Shown: piece by piece, positions 16,074-25,217 of the stretch
Layout: each line of letters opens with the position of its first letter
Numbering within the stretch: the stretch's first letter is position 1
Assembly (NCBI GenBank): GCA_964436315.1
Contig: CAYTCZ010000007.1
Span: 1-56,279 of the forward strand
DNA from: CAYTCZ01 sp964436315
GTDB lineage: Bacteria; Actinomycetota; Thermoleophilia; Gaiellales; Gaiellaceae
Reading direction: 5' to 3'
DNA length: 56,279 nucleotides
Position numbers and translations under genes: made by a program
The notes under the pieces: generated by a model
Seen by the model: the letters and a program-made list of their open reading frames with translations, nothing else
What the model was told of the DNA's origin: nothing
Database searches by the model: none

Positions 16074-18366
16074 GACACCGATTGCACTCGTCATCGCAGC
16101 GGCGTTGATTTTGGCCGCCTGGCTTCGTCTCGAGACGCGGGTTCCGGAGCGGACCGACCTGATTCTGATCGTCGCTCTCGCGCTGCTTCCGGCAGTGGTG
16201 ATGCTCATTCGCCGAAGCTGGTTGCTGACAGCAGGGACTGTCGCCGCGGCGACCTTCGTGGCCGTCTCGATCGCGTTCGATATACCTCTCACGAATCTCA
16301 GGCCCGGCGACGACGAGCGCGAGTTCTTCGGGCCGTTCGCGAGCCAGTTCGAGCAGGGTTTCCTCGAGTTCTACGAGACACGCTTGCCGTTTGATCGGTT
16401 CGAGTGGCCGCTCATGCATTCGGTGGTCTTGCTTGCCATCTTCGGCTTCCTGACTGCGAGTGCGGTGCTCATCGCCGCTGGACTTCCGGTCGCCGGCGGC
16501 CTCGTCATGATCGCGGGGATCGGCTGGGCTTCGACCATCATGCCCGGTGAGCGACCGCTGCTGAGCGGCACGCTTCTGCTACTCGGCATCCTGGCGATTC
16601 TCTTCCTGATTCGAGACGGGCCGCGGAGGTCGAGAGGCTTGGGCCTCGCGACCGGAGTGGCTCTCATGATTGGCGCGCTCGCCGTGGGCATTGCGAGTTC
16701 GGACACGGTTGCGAAGTCCGCGTTTCTCAATTGGCGCGATTGGGACCCCTACAACGTTCCCGACGATCCAGTGTCGGTTCGGTACGTGTGGAACTCGCAT
16801 TACCAGGGGATCGAGTTCCCGGATGACCCGACGGTCGTCCTGCGCATTCGGACCCCCGAAGACGAGCGCCAGCTCTACTGGCGAGCGACCGCTCTCGACG
16901 AATACACCGGCGTGGGGTGGCGCGAGTCTTTCGACCCACAAGCGCTCGGCCTTTCCACGTCGGTCGAATTCCTCGACGACCCGCTGTTGCCGGCGGCGGC
17001 CTTGGATGAAGACAACTGGGTGAGGCAAGAGGTGACTGTCGAGGCTTTGACCGACAACCATCTGATCGCCTCGGCCCAGCCGGTGAGAATCGAAATCCCC
17101 AACGCGATCGGGGTTTCGCGAGATCGAGGGATCGTGTTTCTCTCGGAAGATCTCGAACAGGGCCAGACGTACGTCGCCTGGAGCTATGTTCCCGAGGCAA
17201 AGCCGAGCGAACTCGGAGCCGCGCTGGCCGCATACCCGGACGAGCTCGACCCCTTTCTCCAGGCTCTCCCTGGGCTCCAGGTCCCGGACTGGGGCGCCGA
17301 CAATCGACGTCGCCGCGTCGAAGGCATCTTCGAAGCGGAGTCAGCAGATCCGCTCGTCGCATCCCATAAGCAGCTCTACGAGCTCGCTCTCGAGGTGATT
17401 GGGGACGCCGAGTCGCCGTATCTCGCAGCGCTCGCGATCGAGGCCTGGTTCCGGGAGGAAGGCGGTTTTACCTACGAGGAGCAGCCGTCGACGGACACTG
17501 AGGGACTTCCCCCCCTCGTCTCTTTCTGCACCCAGTCAAAGCAGGGCTACTGCCAGCACTACGCCGGCGCGATGGCCCTGATGCTGCGGCTTTTGGGTGT
17601 TCCTTCGCGCGTTGCTGCGGGCTTCACGAGCGGTGAGAGAATCGAGGTGCGCGACGAGTGGGTCGTGACCGACCACAACGGCCATACCTGGGTCGAGGTG
17701 TACTTCCCCGGGCATGGCTGGATACCGTTTGATCCGACTCCTGGCCGTGGCGAGCTCACCGCCGCGTACAGTGCGGTTTCCGAGTCGTTCGACGCGCAGG
17801 ATGCGCTGTCGTCTCTCCAAACGGCCACTGCATCGAGCGCGACTCTCTTCGCGCTGCGACAGGAGGCGGAGGGGCTCTCCGGTCTCGCGGAGGACGCGGC
17901 ATTCGGACCTGGGGGCAGCGGGGGACCGGGGTCGAGCATCGGGCAGGGCGATGGCATTCCCGACGCGGTCATCTGGCTCCTCGTCGGACTCGCGGTGGTC
18001 GTTGGGGCGCTCCCAATTACGAAGTACGCCCGCCGAAGGCTGCGATTCGCCACGCGCGATGATCGAGCCCTAGCCAGCGCCTGTCGTCGAGATCTGGAGG
18101 GTTACCTCGCCGATCAACGCGTGCTGGTCCCGGAAGCCTCAACCCTGCAGGACCTCGGGAAGACGATTGAGCAGGAATTCTCGGTGGGCGCTGGCCCGTT
18201 CGTGAAGAACGTCTCGCTGGCGCGCTATGGGCCGCCGAAACGCTCGGCAGAGGCCGCCCGCCGATCGCGCCACGAGTTGCGGGTGCTCCGTCGTGAGTTG
18301 CGGCGTTCGCTCAGCCTCCAACGAAGAGTCCGTGGAACGCTCAGCACCCGGTCGCTACGAATCTAG
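16066..18366 (+). CDS. transglutaminase-like membrane protein (TgpA type)
   Basis: About 766 residues: five or more N-terminal membrane helices (to about residue 210), an extracytoplasmic region, then a transglutaminase core. The catalytic Cys is in KQGYCQHYAGAMALMLR, His in DHNGHTWVEVYF and Asp in WIPFDPTPG. A further membrane helix (VIWLLVGLAVVVGALPI) and a basic cytoplasmic tail follow. I prefer TTG at 16066, which overlaps the DUF58 stop in TTGGCTAA as pyrR-pyrB do; an ATG at 16021 in the same frame would add 15 residues but has a worse ribosome site. Confidence 0.87.
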   Translation: MAKTPIALVIAAALILAAWLRLETRVPERTDLILIVALALLPAVVMLIRRSWLLTAGTVAAATFVAVSIAFDIPLTNLRPGDDEREFFGPFASQFEQGFLEFYETRLPFDRFEWPLMHSVVLLAIFGFLTASAVLIAAGLPVAGGLVMIAGIGWASTIMPGERPLLSGTLLLLGILAILFLIRDGPRRSRGLGLATGVALMIGALAVGIASSDTVAKSAFLNWRDWDPYNVPDDPVSVRYVWNSHYQGIEFPDDPTVVLRIRTPEDERQLYWRATALDEYTGVGWRESFDPQALGLSTSVEFLDDPLLPAAALDEDNWVRQEVTVEALTDNHLIASAQPVRIEIPNAIGVSRDRGIVFLSEDLEQGQTYVAWSYVPEAKPSELGAALAAYPDELDPFLQALPGLQVPDWGADNRRRRVEGIFEAESADPLVASHKQLYELALEVIGDAESPYLAALAIEAWFREEGGFTYEEQPSTDTEGLPPLVSFCTQSKQGYCQHYAGAMALMLRLLGVPSRVAAGFTSGERIEVRDEWVVTDHNGHTWVEVYFPGHGWIPFDPTPGRGELTAAYSAVSESFDAQDALSSLQTATASSATLFALRQEAEGLSGLAEDAAFGPGGSGGPGSSIGQGDGIPDAVIWLLVGLAVVVGALPITKYARRRLRFATRDDRALASACRRDLEGYLADQRVLVPEASTLQDLGKTIEQEFSVGAGPFVKNVSLARYGPPKRSAEAARRSRHELRVLRRELRRSLSLQRRVRGTLSTRSLRI

Positions 18367-18730
18367 TGGTGAAGCTCTGAGCGAGACCTATGAGCTCTAC
18401 CGCCGGGGTCGTCAGCACATGGCCGACGGCCTCCACGCACAGGCGACCGTCTCGCTCGAGAAAGCGAAGCGGCGAGAGCCTCGGAAGGCATCGATTCGCG
18501 AGGCGCTCGGTATCTCGTACTTCCGCATTCGACGATTTGCCGAGGCTGAGCACGAATTCAGGATCATGCTCGAGCTGCAGCCGTCCAACGACTATGCCCA
18601 CTTTGCCCTGGGCCGGTGTCTCGAGAAGCAAGGAAAGAGCCGAGAAGCGCGGGGCCACTACAAGCTCGCGCGCACGTTGAGCCCGAACAGCGACCCGTAT
18701 CGGGAGGCACTCGAGGCTCTCGACGATTGA
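18332..18730 (+). CDS. small tetratricopeptide-repeat protein
   Basis: A 132-residue soluble protein of helical repeats: YELYRRGRQHMADGLHAQA, IREALGISYFRIRRFAEAE and YAHFALGRCLEKQGKSREA are three TPR-like units, with the canonical A/G/Y positions. TPRs mediate protein contacts; the partner is unknown but may be the preceding membrane protein, with which it overlaps by 35 bp. GTG 18332 is preferred over an earlier start at 18227 that lies deep inside that gene. Confidence 0.75.
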   Translation: MERSAPGRYESSGEALSETYELYRRGRQHMADGLHAQATVSLEKAKRREPRKASIREALGISYFRIRRFAEAEHEFRIMLELQPSNDYAHFALGRCLEKQGKSREARGHYKLARTLSPNSDPYREALEALDD

Positions 18731-18747
18731 GAGACCGCGGGACGATG

Positions 18748-20451
18748 CTAGGTGCCGAAGTCGCCCGTCACTCGGCGGATCTCTTCGAGTGAGGAGATCC
18801 CTTCCATGGCGAGTCGCTGGCCGTCTTCGCGCAGAGTCTTCATGCCCTGTTCGACCGCAGCCTCGAGGATGTCGTCAGTCGAAGCGTCGATCTTCCGGGC
18901 GACGTCGCCCTCCATCTGCATGACCTCGTACAGAGCGACCCGACCGCGGTAGCCTGTCTCATCGCAGTGTGAGCAGCCGTAGGCCTGGTAGAGCACAAGT
19001 TCGTCGTCGCGACGAACCAGCCCTAGCTCGGCGAGTTCCTCCGGAGTAGCCACTTTGGGCTCCTTGCACTCGACGCACAGGCGACGAGCGAGTCGCTGCG
19101 CGATGATGCAGTTCACGGCCGTAGCGAGCAGACCCGACTTGACACCCATTTCCTTCAGGCGGGCGATTGCGGCGGGGGCCGTTTGCGCGTGCAGTGTCGA
19201 CAGCACCAGGTGCCCCGTCAACGCCGCCTGCATGGCGATCTGCGCCGTTTCGTCGTCCCGGATCTCACCCACCAGCAGCACGTCGGGGTCTGCGCGTAAG
19301 ATCGTGCGAAGTCCACGTGCGAACGTCAGACCGCTCCGCGTGTTGACCTCGATCTGACTCACGCCTTCCATGTCGTGCTCGACCGGATCCTCGATCGTCG
19401 TCAGCACGCGGGATTCCTCGTTCAGGATGTCCAGCGCAGCGTAGAGCGTTGTCGTCTTTCCGCTACCGGTCGGACCGACGGTGAGGACGGTGCCGTATGG
19501 CTGACCGATCGAACGCCGGAATGCAGCCTCGACGGCTGATCCCATGCCGAGGTCGGCGAGCGACAGGCGAGCGCCGGCGCCATGATGGATGCGGAGAATG
19601 GTCTTCTCGCCGAGGCTCGTCGGGAGAATCGCGATCCGCAGATCCATGTTGTGTCCCTGAACACGAATCCGGACGCGACCGTCCTGGGGCAACCGCCGCT
19701 CGGCGATATCGAGTTCGCCCATGACCTTGAGGCGACTCGTCACCGCTTGCTGCATCTGCTTCGGGACGGTGGCGATTTGCCTCGTGATTCCGTCGATGCG
19801 CGCTCGAACCACCATGTGCTTCGCTTCGGGCTCGAAGTGGATGTCGGATGCTCCCTCTTCGATTGCCCGGCCGAGCAGCGAATTGACGAGTTGAACCGCC
19901 GGCGAGCTTTCCGAGGTGAGTTCCGAGATATCGTCCCGGACTTCTTCGACGGCTTCGACGGCTTCGACTTCGAGCTTGCCCTCGATGCGATAGAAGTGTG
20001 TGATCGCTTTCTCGAGATCGAGTCGCTCGGCCACGGCGAAACGAACACCCACTCCGACGGCAAGGCGAAGATCGTCGGCGCCGAGCACGTCGGTCGGGTC
20101 GGCGACCGCGACGAGCACCTGGTTGTCCTCGAGGAACTTCACCGGAAGAGCCGTGTAGCGCTCCGCGAACTTCTGCGGCAGCAGCTCCACTGCCGCCGTG
20201 TCGACCTCGTCGCGCCCGAGCGCGATGAAGTCCAGCCCGTGCTGTTCGGCAAGGACGCGAGCGAGCGCCTTACTCGGCACCCAGCGCCGGTCGACAAGGA
20301 TTTCCCCGAGGCGTCGCCCGGTCTCCTCCTGCTCGATGAGGGCTGCCTCGAGCTGCTCGGCGGTCAGAAGTTCATCGCGAAGGAGGAGGGCACCCAGGCG
20401 AGGTCGCCCGAGCCCCTGGGCTTCCGAGAGTTGGAGCTTCGCTGACTCCAC
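18748..20451 (-). CDS. type IV pilus / type II secretion assembly ATPase (PilB/GspE family)
   Basis: A hexameric secretion ATPase of about 567 residues. An N-terminal MshEN-type domain (RLGALLLRDELLTAEQLEAA) is followed by Walker A GPTGSGKTTTLYAAL, an Asp box, a Walker B/His box region (RADPDVLLVGEIRDDET, TGHLVLSTLHAQ) and a C-terminal tetra-cysteine zinc site (CVEC ... CSHC). The start is uncertain: GTG at 20451 has a GATTAT box 6 nt upstream, while an in-frame ATG at 20508 would add 19 residues. It stands alone, without other pilus genes, and converges on the TPR gene. Confidence 0.9.
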   Translation of the reverse strand: MESAKLQLSEAQGLGRPRLGALLLRDELLTAEQLEAALIEQEETGRRLGEILVDRRWVPSKALARVLAEQHGLDFIALGRDEVDTAAVELLPQKFAERYTALPVKFLEDNQVLVAVADPTDVLGADDLRLAVGVGVRFAVAERLDLEKAITHFYRIEGKLEVEAVEAVEEVRDDISELTSESSPAVQLVNSLLGRAIEEGASDIHFEPEAKHMVVRARIDGITRQIATVPKQMQQAVTSRLKVMGELDIAERRLPQDGRVRIRVQGHNMDLRIAILPTSLGEKTILRIHHGAGARLSLADLGMGSAVEAAFRRSIGQPYGTVLTVGPTGSGKTTTLYAALDILNEESRVLTTIEDPVEHDMEGVSQIEVNTRSGLTFARGLRTILRADPDVLLVGEIRDDETAQIAMQAALTGHLVLSTLHAQTAPAAIARLKEMGVKSGLLATAVNCIIAQRLARRLCVECKEPKVATPEELAELGLVRRDDELVLYQAYGCSHCDETGYRGRVALYEVMQMEGDVARKIDASTDDILEAAVEQGMKTLREDGQRLAMEGISSLEEIRRVTGDFGT

Positions 20452-20506
20452 GGGGCCATAATCGGTGTCTTCGAGCGAGAACTTGATACTCGACGTCGAT
20501 GGTGGC

Positions 20507-20944
20507 ATGAGAGCAGTCGTACAACGGGTCTCAGGAGCCAGGGTTCTGGTTGACGAAACGGTCGTCGGCGCCGTCGGCCACGGACTCTGCGTTCTCGTGG
20601 GTATCGCCGAGAACGATGACGGCGAAACGGCGGCCAAACTTGCTCGGAAAGTCAGCCGTCTACGAGTCTTCGAGGACGACCGGGACCGTTTCAACCGCGA
20701 CATCCAAGAGGTCGGCGGTGCCGTGCTTGCGGTCAGCCAATTCACTCTCATCGCCGACACGTCCCGCGGCAACCGGCCCAGCTTTTCGGCTGCCGCCCGT
20801 CCGGAAGTGGCCGAGCCGCTGTACGACGCCTTTTGTGATGCACTTGAGAGCGATGGTATTCCCGTCGCCAGGGGGCAGTTCGGAGCACGGATGCGAGTCG
20901 AGATCGAGAACGAGGGCCCCGTCACGGTTGTTCTCGATACATAA
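20507..20944 (+). CDS. dtd: D-aminoacyl-tRNA deacylase
   Basis: Hydrolyses D-amino acids from mischarged tRNAs. It has 145 residues and the family signatures MRAVVQRVSGARV at the start, SQFTLIADTSRGNRPSFS (active-site motif) and a GPVTV motif near the end. The ATG at 20507 shares its bases with a CATG that also holds the divergent in-frame ATG of the secretion ATPase. No ribosome site is clear. Confidence 0.93.
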   Translation: MRAVVQRVSGARVLVDETVVGAVGHGLCVLVGIAENDDGETAAKLARKVSRLRVFEDDRDRFNRDIQEVGGAVLAVSQFTLIADTSRGNRPSFSAAARPEVAEPLYDAFCDALESDGIPVARGQFGARMRVEIENEGPVTVVLDT

Positions 20945-20978
20945 ATTGCAAAGTCACCTGATCGCGCAGCTCGGCTGC

Positions 20979-20984
20979 TATCCT
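20979..20984 (+). promoter_or_regulatory. candidate -10 box of the rimP operon
   Basis: TATCCT is the only reasonable -10 element between dtd and rimP. Transcription would start near 20991 and give a leader of about 60 nt that carries the terminator hairpin at 21017-21038. The -35 region is weak. Confidence 0.35.
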
Positions 20985-21016
20985 GAACAGACACCACATT
21001 CCCCGTTTGGAGAGGT

Positions 21017-21038
21017 GGGCGCACTGCGCCCATTTTTT
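21017..21038 (+). terminator. intrinsic terminator in the rimP-nusA leader (attenuator-like)
   Basis: GGGCGC-ACT-GCGCCC followed by A and six T residues is a textbook intrinsic terminator, placed 14 bp before the rimP ATG and not after a gene end. Dtd stops 72 nt upstream, so the hairpin could serve that gene too, but its place inside the leader of rimP-nusA-infB suggests attenuation. In Bacillus subtilis a NusA-dependent leader terminator lets NusA control this operon; the same logic is inferred here. Confidence 0.7.
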
Positions 21039-21052
21039 GCGAGAAGGGACAA

Positions 21053-21499
21053 ATGACGCAGGTTTTCGAGCGAGAGAGGGAGCTCCATCGCGACGTCGCC
21101 GACGCCGTTCGCGAAGCCCGTCCCGACGTCGAGGTTCTGGCGGTCGAATTGGGCGGGCCGGAGCTCCTGTGGATCTATATCGACCATCCGGAAGGCGTCG
21201 ACCACGCACTCTGTGAGGAGGTCACCGGGCTGCTGACCGCTTTCCGAACCGACTTCACCCTCAACGTGTCTTCCCCAGGGCTCGATCGACCTCTCCGGCT
21301 GCCTGCTCACTTTGCGGACGTACAGGGTCAGCGCGTCTCGCTCAGGACGGCAGTACCGATCGAAGGGCGGAAGCGCTTCAAGGGAGAGGTGCTCGACGCT
21401 GCTGCACAGAGTGTCACCGTGGTGACTGCGGACGGCCAGACGGTCGAGGTGCCGTACGAGACGATCGTACGGGGCAATCTCATCGACGAAGGGCGATAG
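21053..21499 (+). CDS. rimP: ribosome maturation factor RimP
   Basis: A 148-residue protein that helps assemble the 30S subunit. VEVLAVELGGPELLWIYID is the first domain, LNVSSPGLDRPL the family signature (about 82-93), and a small SH3-like C-terminal domain ends in ETIVRGNLIDE. AAGGGA precedes the ATG. It starts the rimP-nusA-infB operon, with a 2-nt gap to nusA. Confidence 0.93.
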   Translation: MTQVFERERELHRDVADAVREARPDVEVLAVELGGPELLWIYIDHPEGVDHALCEEVTGLLTAFRTDFTLNVSSPGLDRPLRLPAHFADVQGQRVSLRTAVPIEGRKRFKGEVLDAAAQSVTVVTADGQTVEVPYETIVRGNLIDEGR

Positions 21500-21501
21500 A
21501 A

Positions 21502-23094
21502 GTGACGAGAGAGATTCTCGAAGCAGTCCGCGAAATCGAGCGCGAGAAGGGCATCGAAAGCGAGACCCTGATCGAGGCGCTCGAGGACGCGTTGCTGGCT
21601 GCATACAAGAAAACTCCTGGAGCCGCACGTCACGCTCAGGTAATGCTGGATCGTGACAGTGGCGACTTCCGGGTCTGGTCCGTCGACCTACCGCCGGACA
21701 TCGAGGAAAGACTCCTCGAGGAGGCCCGCGAACAGGCCATTCTGGAGCTCGAGGCCGCCGAGGCTGAGGACGGGGAGAAGTCACATACGTTGATTTCAGA
21801 CGACGACCTCACGATCGACTGGTCGGACGTGCCCGAGGAGCAGGTCACCCGCTCGGACGTTACCCCGGACGACTTCGGCCGCATCGCCGCCCAGACGGCG
21901 AAGCAGGTCATCCTGCAGCGAATTCGAGAGGCCGAGCGCGAGATGATGTACGAGGAGTACGTCGATCGCGTGAGCGAGGTCGTCACCGGCATCGTCCAGC
22001 AGGCAGGCGACCGCAACAACGTCCTTGTCGATCTCGGCAAGGTGGAAGCGCTTCTGCCGCGGTCGGAGCAGGTCGACGGCGAACGCTACGAGCAGGGCGC
22101 GCGAATCAAAGCGGTCATCACCGAGGTGCGCTCTGGCACAAAGGGGCCGCAGGTCATTCTCTCTCGCCGCGATCCCGAGCTCATCAAGACGCTGTTCGAG
22201 CTCGAGGTGCCCGAGATCGCGGACGGACTCGTCGAGATCCGCGGCGTCGCGCGCGAACCCGGCTATCGGTCGAAGATCGCCGTCGAATCGCACGCCCAAG
22301 GTGTCGATCCCGTCGGTGCCTGCGTCGGCCCGCGTGGTTCACGCGTACGGATGGTCGTCTCGGAGTTGCGGGGCGAAAAGATCGACATCATTCCGTGGAA
22401 CTCGGAGCCGGCCCGATTCGTCGCCAAGGCCCTCTCTCCGGCGCGCGTCCGGGAGGTGCTCGTGGACGATGAGGCAAACGACGCCACCGTCGTCGTCCCC
22501 GATGATCAACTTTCGCTGGCGATCGGCAAGGAAGGTCTGAACGCTCGGCTGGCGGCCCGCCTCACAGGTTGGAAGATCGACATCACGTCCGAGACCGACT
22601 TTGCGAAATCCGAGGCCGAGGCCGCTTTTGGCGGCGACGAGGAGGAGTTCTCGGGGCGCTGTGCGGCGGTTCTTTCGACCGGAAAGCGTTGTCCCAACAG
22701 CGCTCTGCCGGGCTCGAAGTACTGCGGCATTCCAGCGCACCGGGCCCTCGCCGGCCAGGAGGGTGAGGTTCCAGCGGAATCTGAGGAGTCGGCTGTAAGC
22801 GAATCCGAGACCGTGCTCGGGGAGGATGCGTCCGTCTCGGCGGTCGAGGTCGCCGACACTCCTACCGGTTCCGGGGCGGGTGAGCCGACGGAGTCGGCCG
22901 CGCACGACGACGAGGCGAGCGAGTCGACCGAGGTGGGCGCCGACGAACTCGGCGCGTCGACCGACGAACCGGCGGTCACGGCGGCGGCAGCGTCAGCAGT
23001 CGTCGAGACGGAAGCGGACGGTGTTCCCGCGGCTGAAGAGGCTCCTGATTCCGCCGCTTCCGAGGCAAGCGAGGAGGAACTCTCGACGTCGTGA
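21502..23094 (+). CDS. nusA: transcription factor NusA with an extra C-terminal Cys-rich module
   Basis: Elongation, pausing and termination factor. Order: N-terminal RNAP-binding domain (1-145), S1 domain (about 150-215, RNNVLVDLGKVEALLP), and KH1-KH2 (about 225-355, VDPVGACVGPRGSRVR and LAIGKEGLNARLAA). Actinobacterial NusA often ends near residue 350; this one has 530. The extension holds a Cys module starting near residue 386 with spacing C-x9-C-x10-C-x4-H (GRCAAVLSTGKRCPN...KYCGIPAH), then an acidic Ser/Ala/Glu-rich tail. The ylxR gene that commonly follows nusA is missing. GTG start, 2 nt after rimP. Confidence 0.94.
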   Translation: MTREILEAVREIEREKGIESETLIEALEDALLAAYKKTPGAARHAQVMLDRDSGDFRVWSVDLPPDIEERLLEEAREQAILELEAAEAEDGEKSHTLISDDDLTIDWSDVPEEQVTRSDVTPDDFGRIAAQTAKQVILQRIREAEREMMYEEYVDRVSEVVTGIVQQAGDRNNVLVDLGKVEALLPRSEQVDGERYEQGARIKAVITEVRSGTKGPQVILSRRDPELIKTLFELEVPEIADGLVEIRGVAREPGYRSKIAVESHAQGVDPVGACVGPRGSRVRMVVSELRGEKIDIIPWNSEPARFVAKALSPARVREVLVDDEANDATVVVPDDQLSLAIGKEGLNARLAARLTGWKIDITSETDFAKSEAEAAFGGDEEEFSGRCAAVLSTGKRCPNSALPGSKYCGIPAHRALAGQEGEVPAESEESAVSESETVLGEDASVSAVEVADTPTGSGAGEPTESAAHDDEASESTEVGADELGASTDEPAVTAAAASAVVETEADGVPAAEEAPDSAASEASEEELSTS

Positions 23095-23153
23095 TCATGG
23101 CTGGCTCCGAAGCACAGTTTGAGCACGCTCGGGGGGAGGTCTAAGCTCTCGGC

Positions 23154-25130
23154 ATGGCTGATCGCCAACGACCTGTCCGACCGAGGGGATCGACAGGCGG
23201 CCGCAAGAAGCGCCGCGTTGTAATCGATTCTCAGGCAGCGCGTCCCCGGGCCGAAGGCCGACAGCGGGAGGGCGGAGCCCAGAAGGCGGAGAAGCCTGCT
23301 GACCAACAGCAGGCTCCAGCGCAGCCAAAGGGCCCGGCGAAGGTCAACTCGGGGGCAACGATCAGGGACGTCTCGGCGGCGATAGGCGTTCCGGTCTCGG
23401 ACATCATGAAATACATGATGGGCCTGGGTGAGATGGTTCAGATCACCCAATCGCTTTCGGACGAAGCGATCGAGCTGATCAGCGCTGAGTTCGGCCGTGC
23501 GATCGAGGTCAAACACACAGACGAGGAAAAACTCGAGCCTGAGGTCTACGACGACGCGGAGGAGGATCTGGAGGCTCGACCGCCCGTGGTGACGATCATG
23601 GGGCATGTCGATCACGGTAAGACGACTCTTCTCGACAAGATTCGTCAGGCGGCTGTTGTCGAGACCGAGGCCGGGGGCATCACGCAACACATCGGCGCGT
23701 ATCAAGTTGATCACGATGGGCGGTCGGTCACCTTTCTCGATACGCCCGGGCATGAGGCTTTTACGGCGCTCCGCGCCCGCGGTGCGAAGATCACCGATAT
23801 TGCGGTTCTGGTTGTCGCGGCTGACGACGGCGTGATGCCGCAAACGATCGAGTCGATCAATCACGCGCGAGCCGCTGACGTACCGATCGTGGTTGCGGTC
23901 AACAAGATCGACAAGGCTGACGCCGACCCCACCCGCGTGCGGCAAGAGCTCGTCACTCATGAGTTGCAACCTGAGGAGTGGGGTGGAACGACCCAGTACG
24001 CGGACGTCTCTGCGATTTCCGGGGAGGGGCTCGATGAACTGATCGAGAAGATCCTCCTCGTGGCGGACGCCGAGCTTGATCTGCGGGCGAACCCAGAGGC
24101 GGAGGCGTCTGGGCCGATTATCGAAAGTCGCCTTGACGTCGGCCGCGGACCGGTGGCCACGATGCTCGTGTCGCGAGGCACGTTGAGTGTCGGCGACGCA
24201 ATCGTCGCCGGAGACGGATGGGGCAAAGTTCGGGCTCTCCACGACTTCCGCGGCGAGCGCGTAAAGGACGTGGGTCCCGGGACGCCGATCGAGATTCTGG
24301 GTTTCGACAAGCCGCCGACAGCCGGAGAGCAAGCGCGAGTGGTCGAGAACGATCGGCAGGCTCGTCATCTCGCCGGTCTGCGCGCTCAGCGATTGCGGGC
24401 CGAGGAACTATCGAAGCAGCCGAAGAAGGGCGTGACGCTCGACGAGCTCTTCACGCAGATTCAAGAGGGAAGCGTTCAAGAGCTCGGCCTGCTGGTAAAG
24501 GCCGACGTGCAGGGTTCGGTCGAGGCAGTGGTCGGGGAACTCGAAAAAATCAGCCATCCCGAGGTCCAAATCAGCGTCGTTCACACCGGCATCGGTGCCA
24601 TCACGGCATCCGACGTCAACCTCGCGACGGCGTCGAACGCGATCATCGCAGGCTTCAACGTGCGTCCGAACGCCGAGGCAAGGGAGCTCGCAGAGCGCCA
24701 GGGCGTGGACATCCGCACGTATCGCGTCATCTACAAGCTGACCGAGGACATCGAGCAGGCTCTGGTCGGGATGCTTGCGCCTGAAACCGTCGAGGAGACC
24801 ATCGGCGAAGCGGAGGTACGACAGCTCTTCCGATCATCGCGACTGGGTGTAATCGCGGGCTGCTACGTCACGACCGGGCAGATCACTCGATCGGCGCGAA
24901 TCCGGGTTCTACGGGAGGGTGCGGTCATCTACGACACGACGATCGCGAGCCTCCGGCGCTTCAAGGATGACGTTCGGGAGGTTCAGGAGGGGTTCGAGTG
25001 CGGAATCGTCCTCGAGGCCTTCCAGGACGTGAAGGAGGGCGACGTCCTGGAGGCTTACACGACGCGCGAGATCGAGCGTACGGATCTTGATGTCTCGCCG
25101 GCTGCCTCATCCAGCGCCGCCACCGAATAG
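23154..25130 (+). CDS. infB: translation initiation factor IF-2
   Basis: GTPase that brings initiator tRNA to the 30S subunit. It has 658 residues, so it is a compact form: a basic, Gln/Pro-rich N-terminus, an IF2_N motif (IRDVSAAIGVPVSDIMKYMM near residue 70), the G domain with GHVDHGKTT, DTPGHEAF and NKIDKAD, and then domains II-IV. A GGGGGGAGG ribosome site lies a little far (13 nt) before the ATG. Usual last gene of the nusA unit. Confidence 0.95.
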   Translation: MADRQRPVRPRGSTGGRKKRRVVIDSQAARPRAEGRQREGGAQKAEKPADQQQAPAQPKGPAKVNSGATIRDVSAAIGVPVSDIMKYMMGLGEMVQITQSLSDEAIELISAEFGRAIEVKHTDEEKLEPEVYDDAEEDLEARPPVVTIMGHVDHGKTTLLDKIRQAAVVETEAGGITQHIGAYQVDHDGRSVTFLDTPGHEAFTALRARGAKITDIAVLVVAADDGVMPQTIESINHARAADVPIVVAVNKIDKADADPTRVRQELVTHELQPEEWGGTTQYADVSAISGEGLDELIEKILLVADAELDLRANPEAEASGPIIESRLDVGRGPVATMLVSRGTLSVGDAIVAGDGWGKVRALHDFRGERVKDVGPGTPIEILGFDKPPTAGEQARVVENDRQARHLAGLRAQRLRAEELSKQPKKGVTLDELFTQIQEGSVQELGLLVKADVQGSVEAVVGELEKISHPEVQISVVHTGIGAITASDVNLATASNAIIAGFNVRPNAEARELAERQGVDIRTYRVIYKLTEDIEQALVGMLAPETVEETIGEAEVRQLFRSSRLGVIAGCYVTTGQITRSARIRVLREGAVIYDTTIASLRRFKDDVREVQEGFECGIVLEAFQDVKEGDVLEAYTTREIERTDLDVSPAASSSAATE

Positions 25131-25217
25131 CTCGCTCTCTCGAACCGCGGGCCGGAAGCTCTCACCGGGCTCGTCACACCTGTCGACGGGACTGCCGCGA
25201 CCGATTGAATATGGAGA

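Noticed and set aside
22506..24368. 620-codon open frame on the minus strand across nusA and infB
   Set aside because: It is antisense to two clear genes, its translation is Ser/Arg/Leu-rich without any recognisable domain, and long antisense frames are expected at this GC content.
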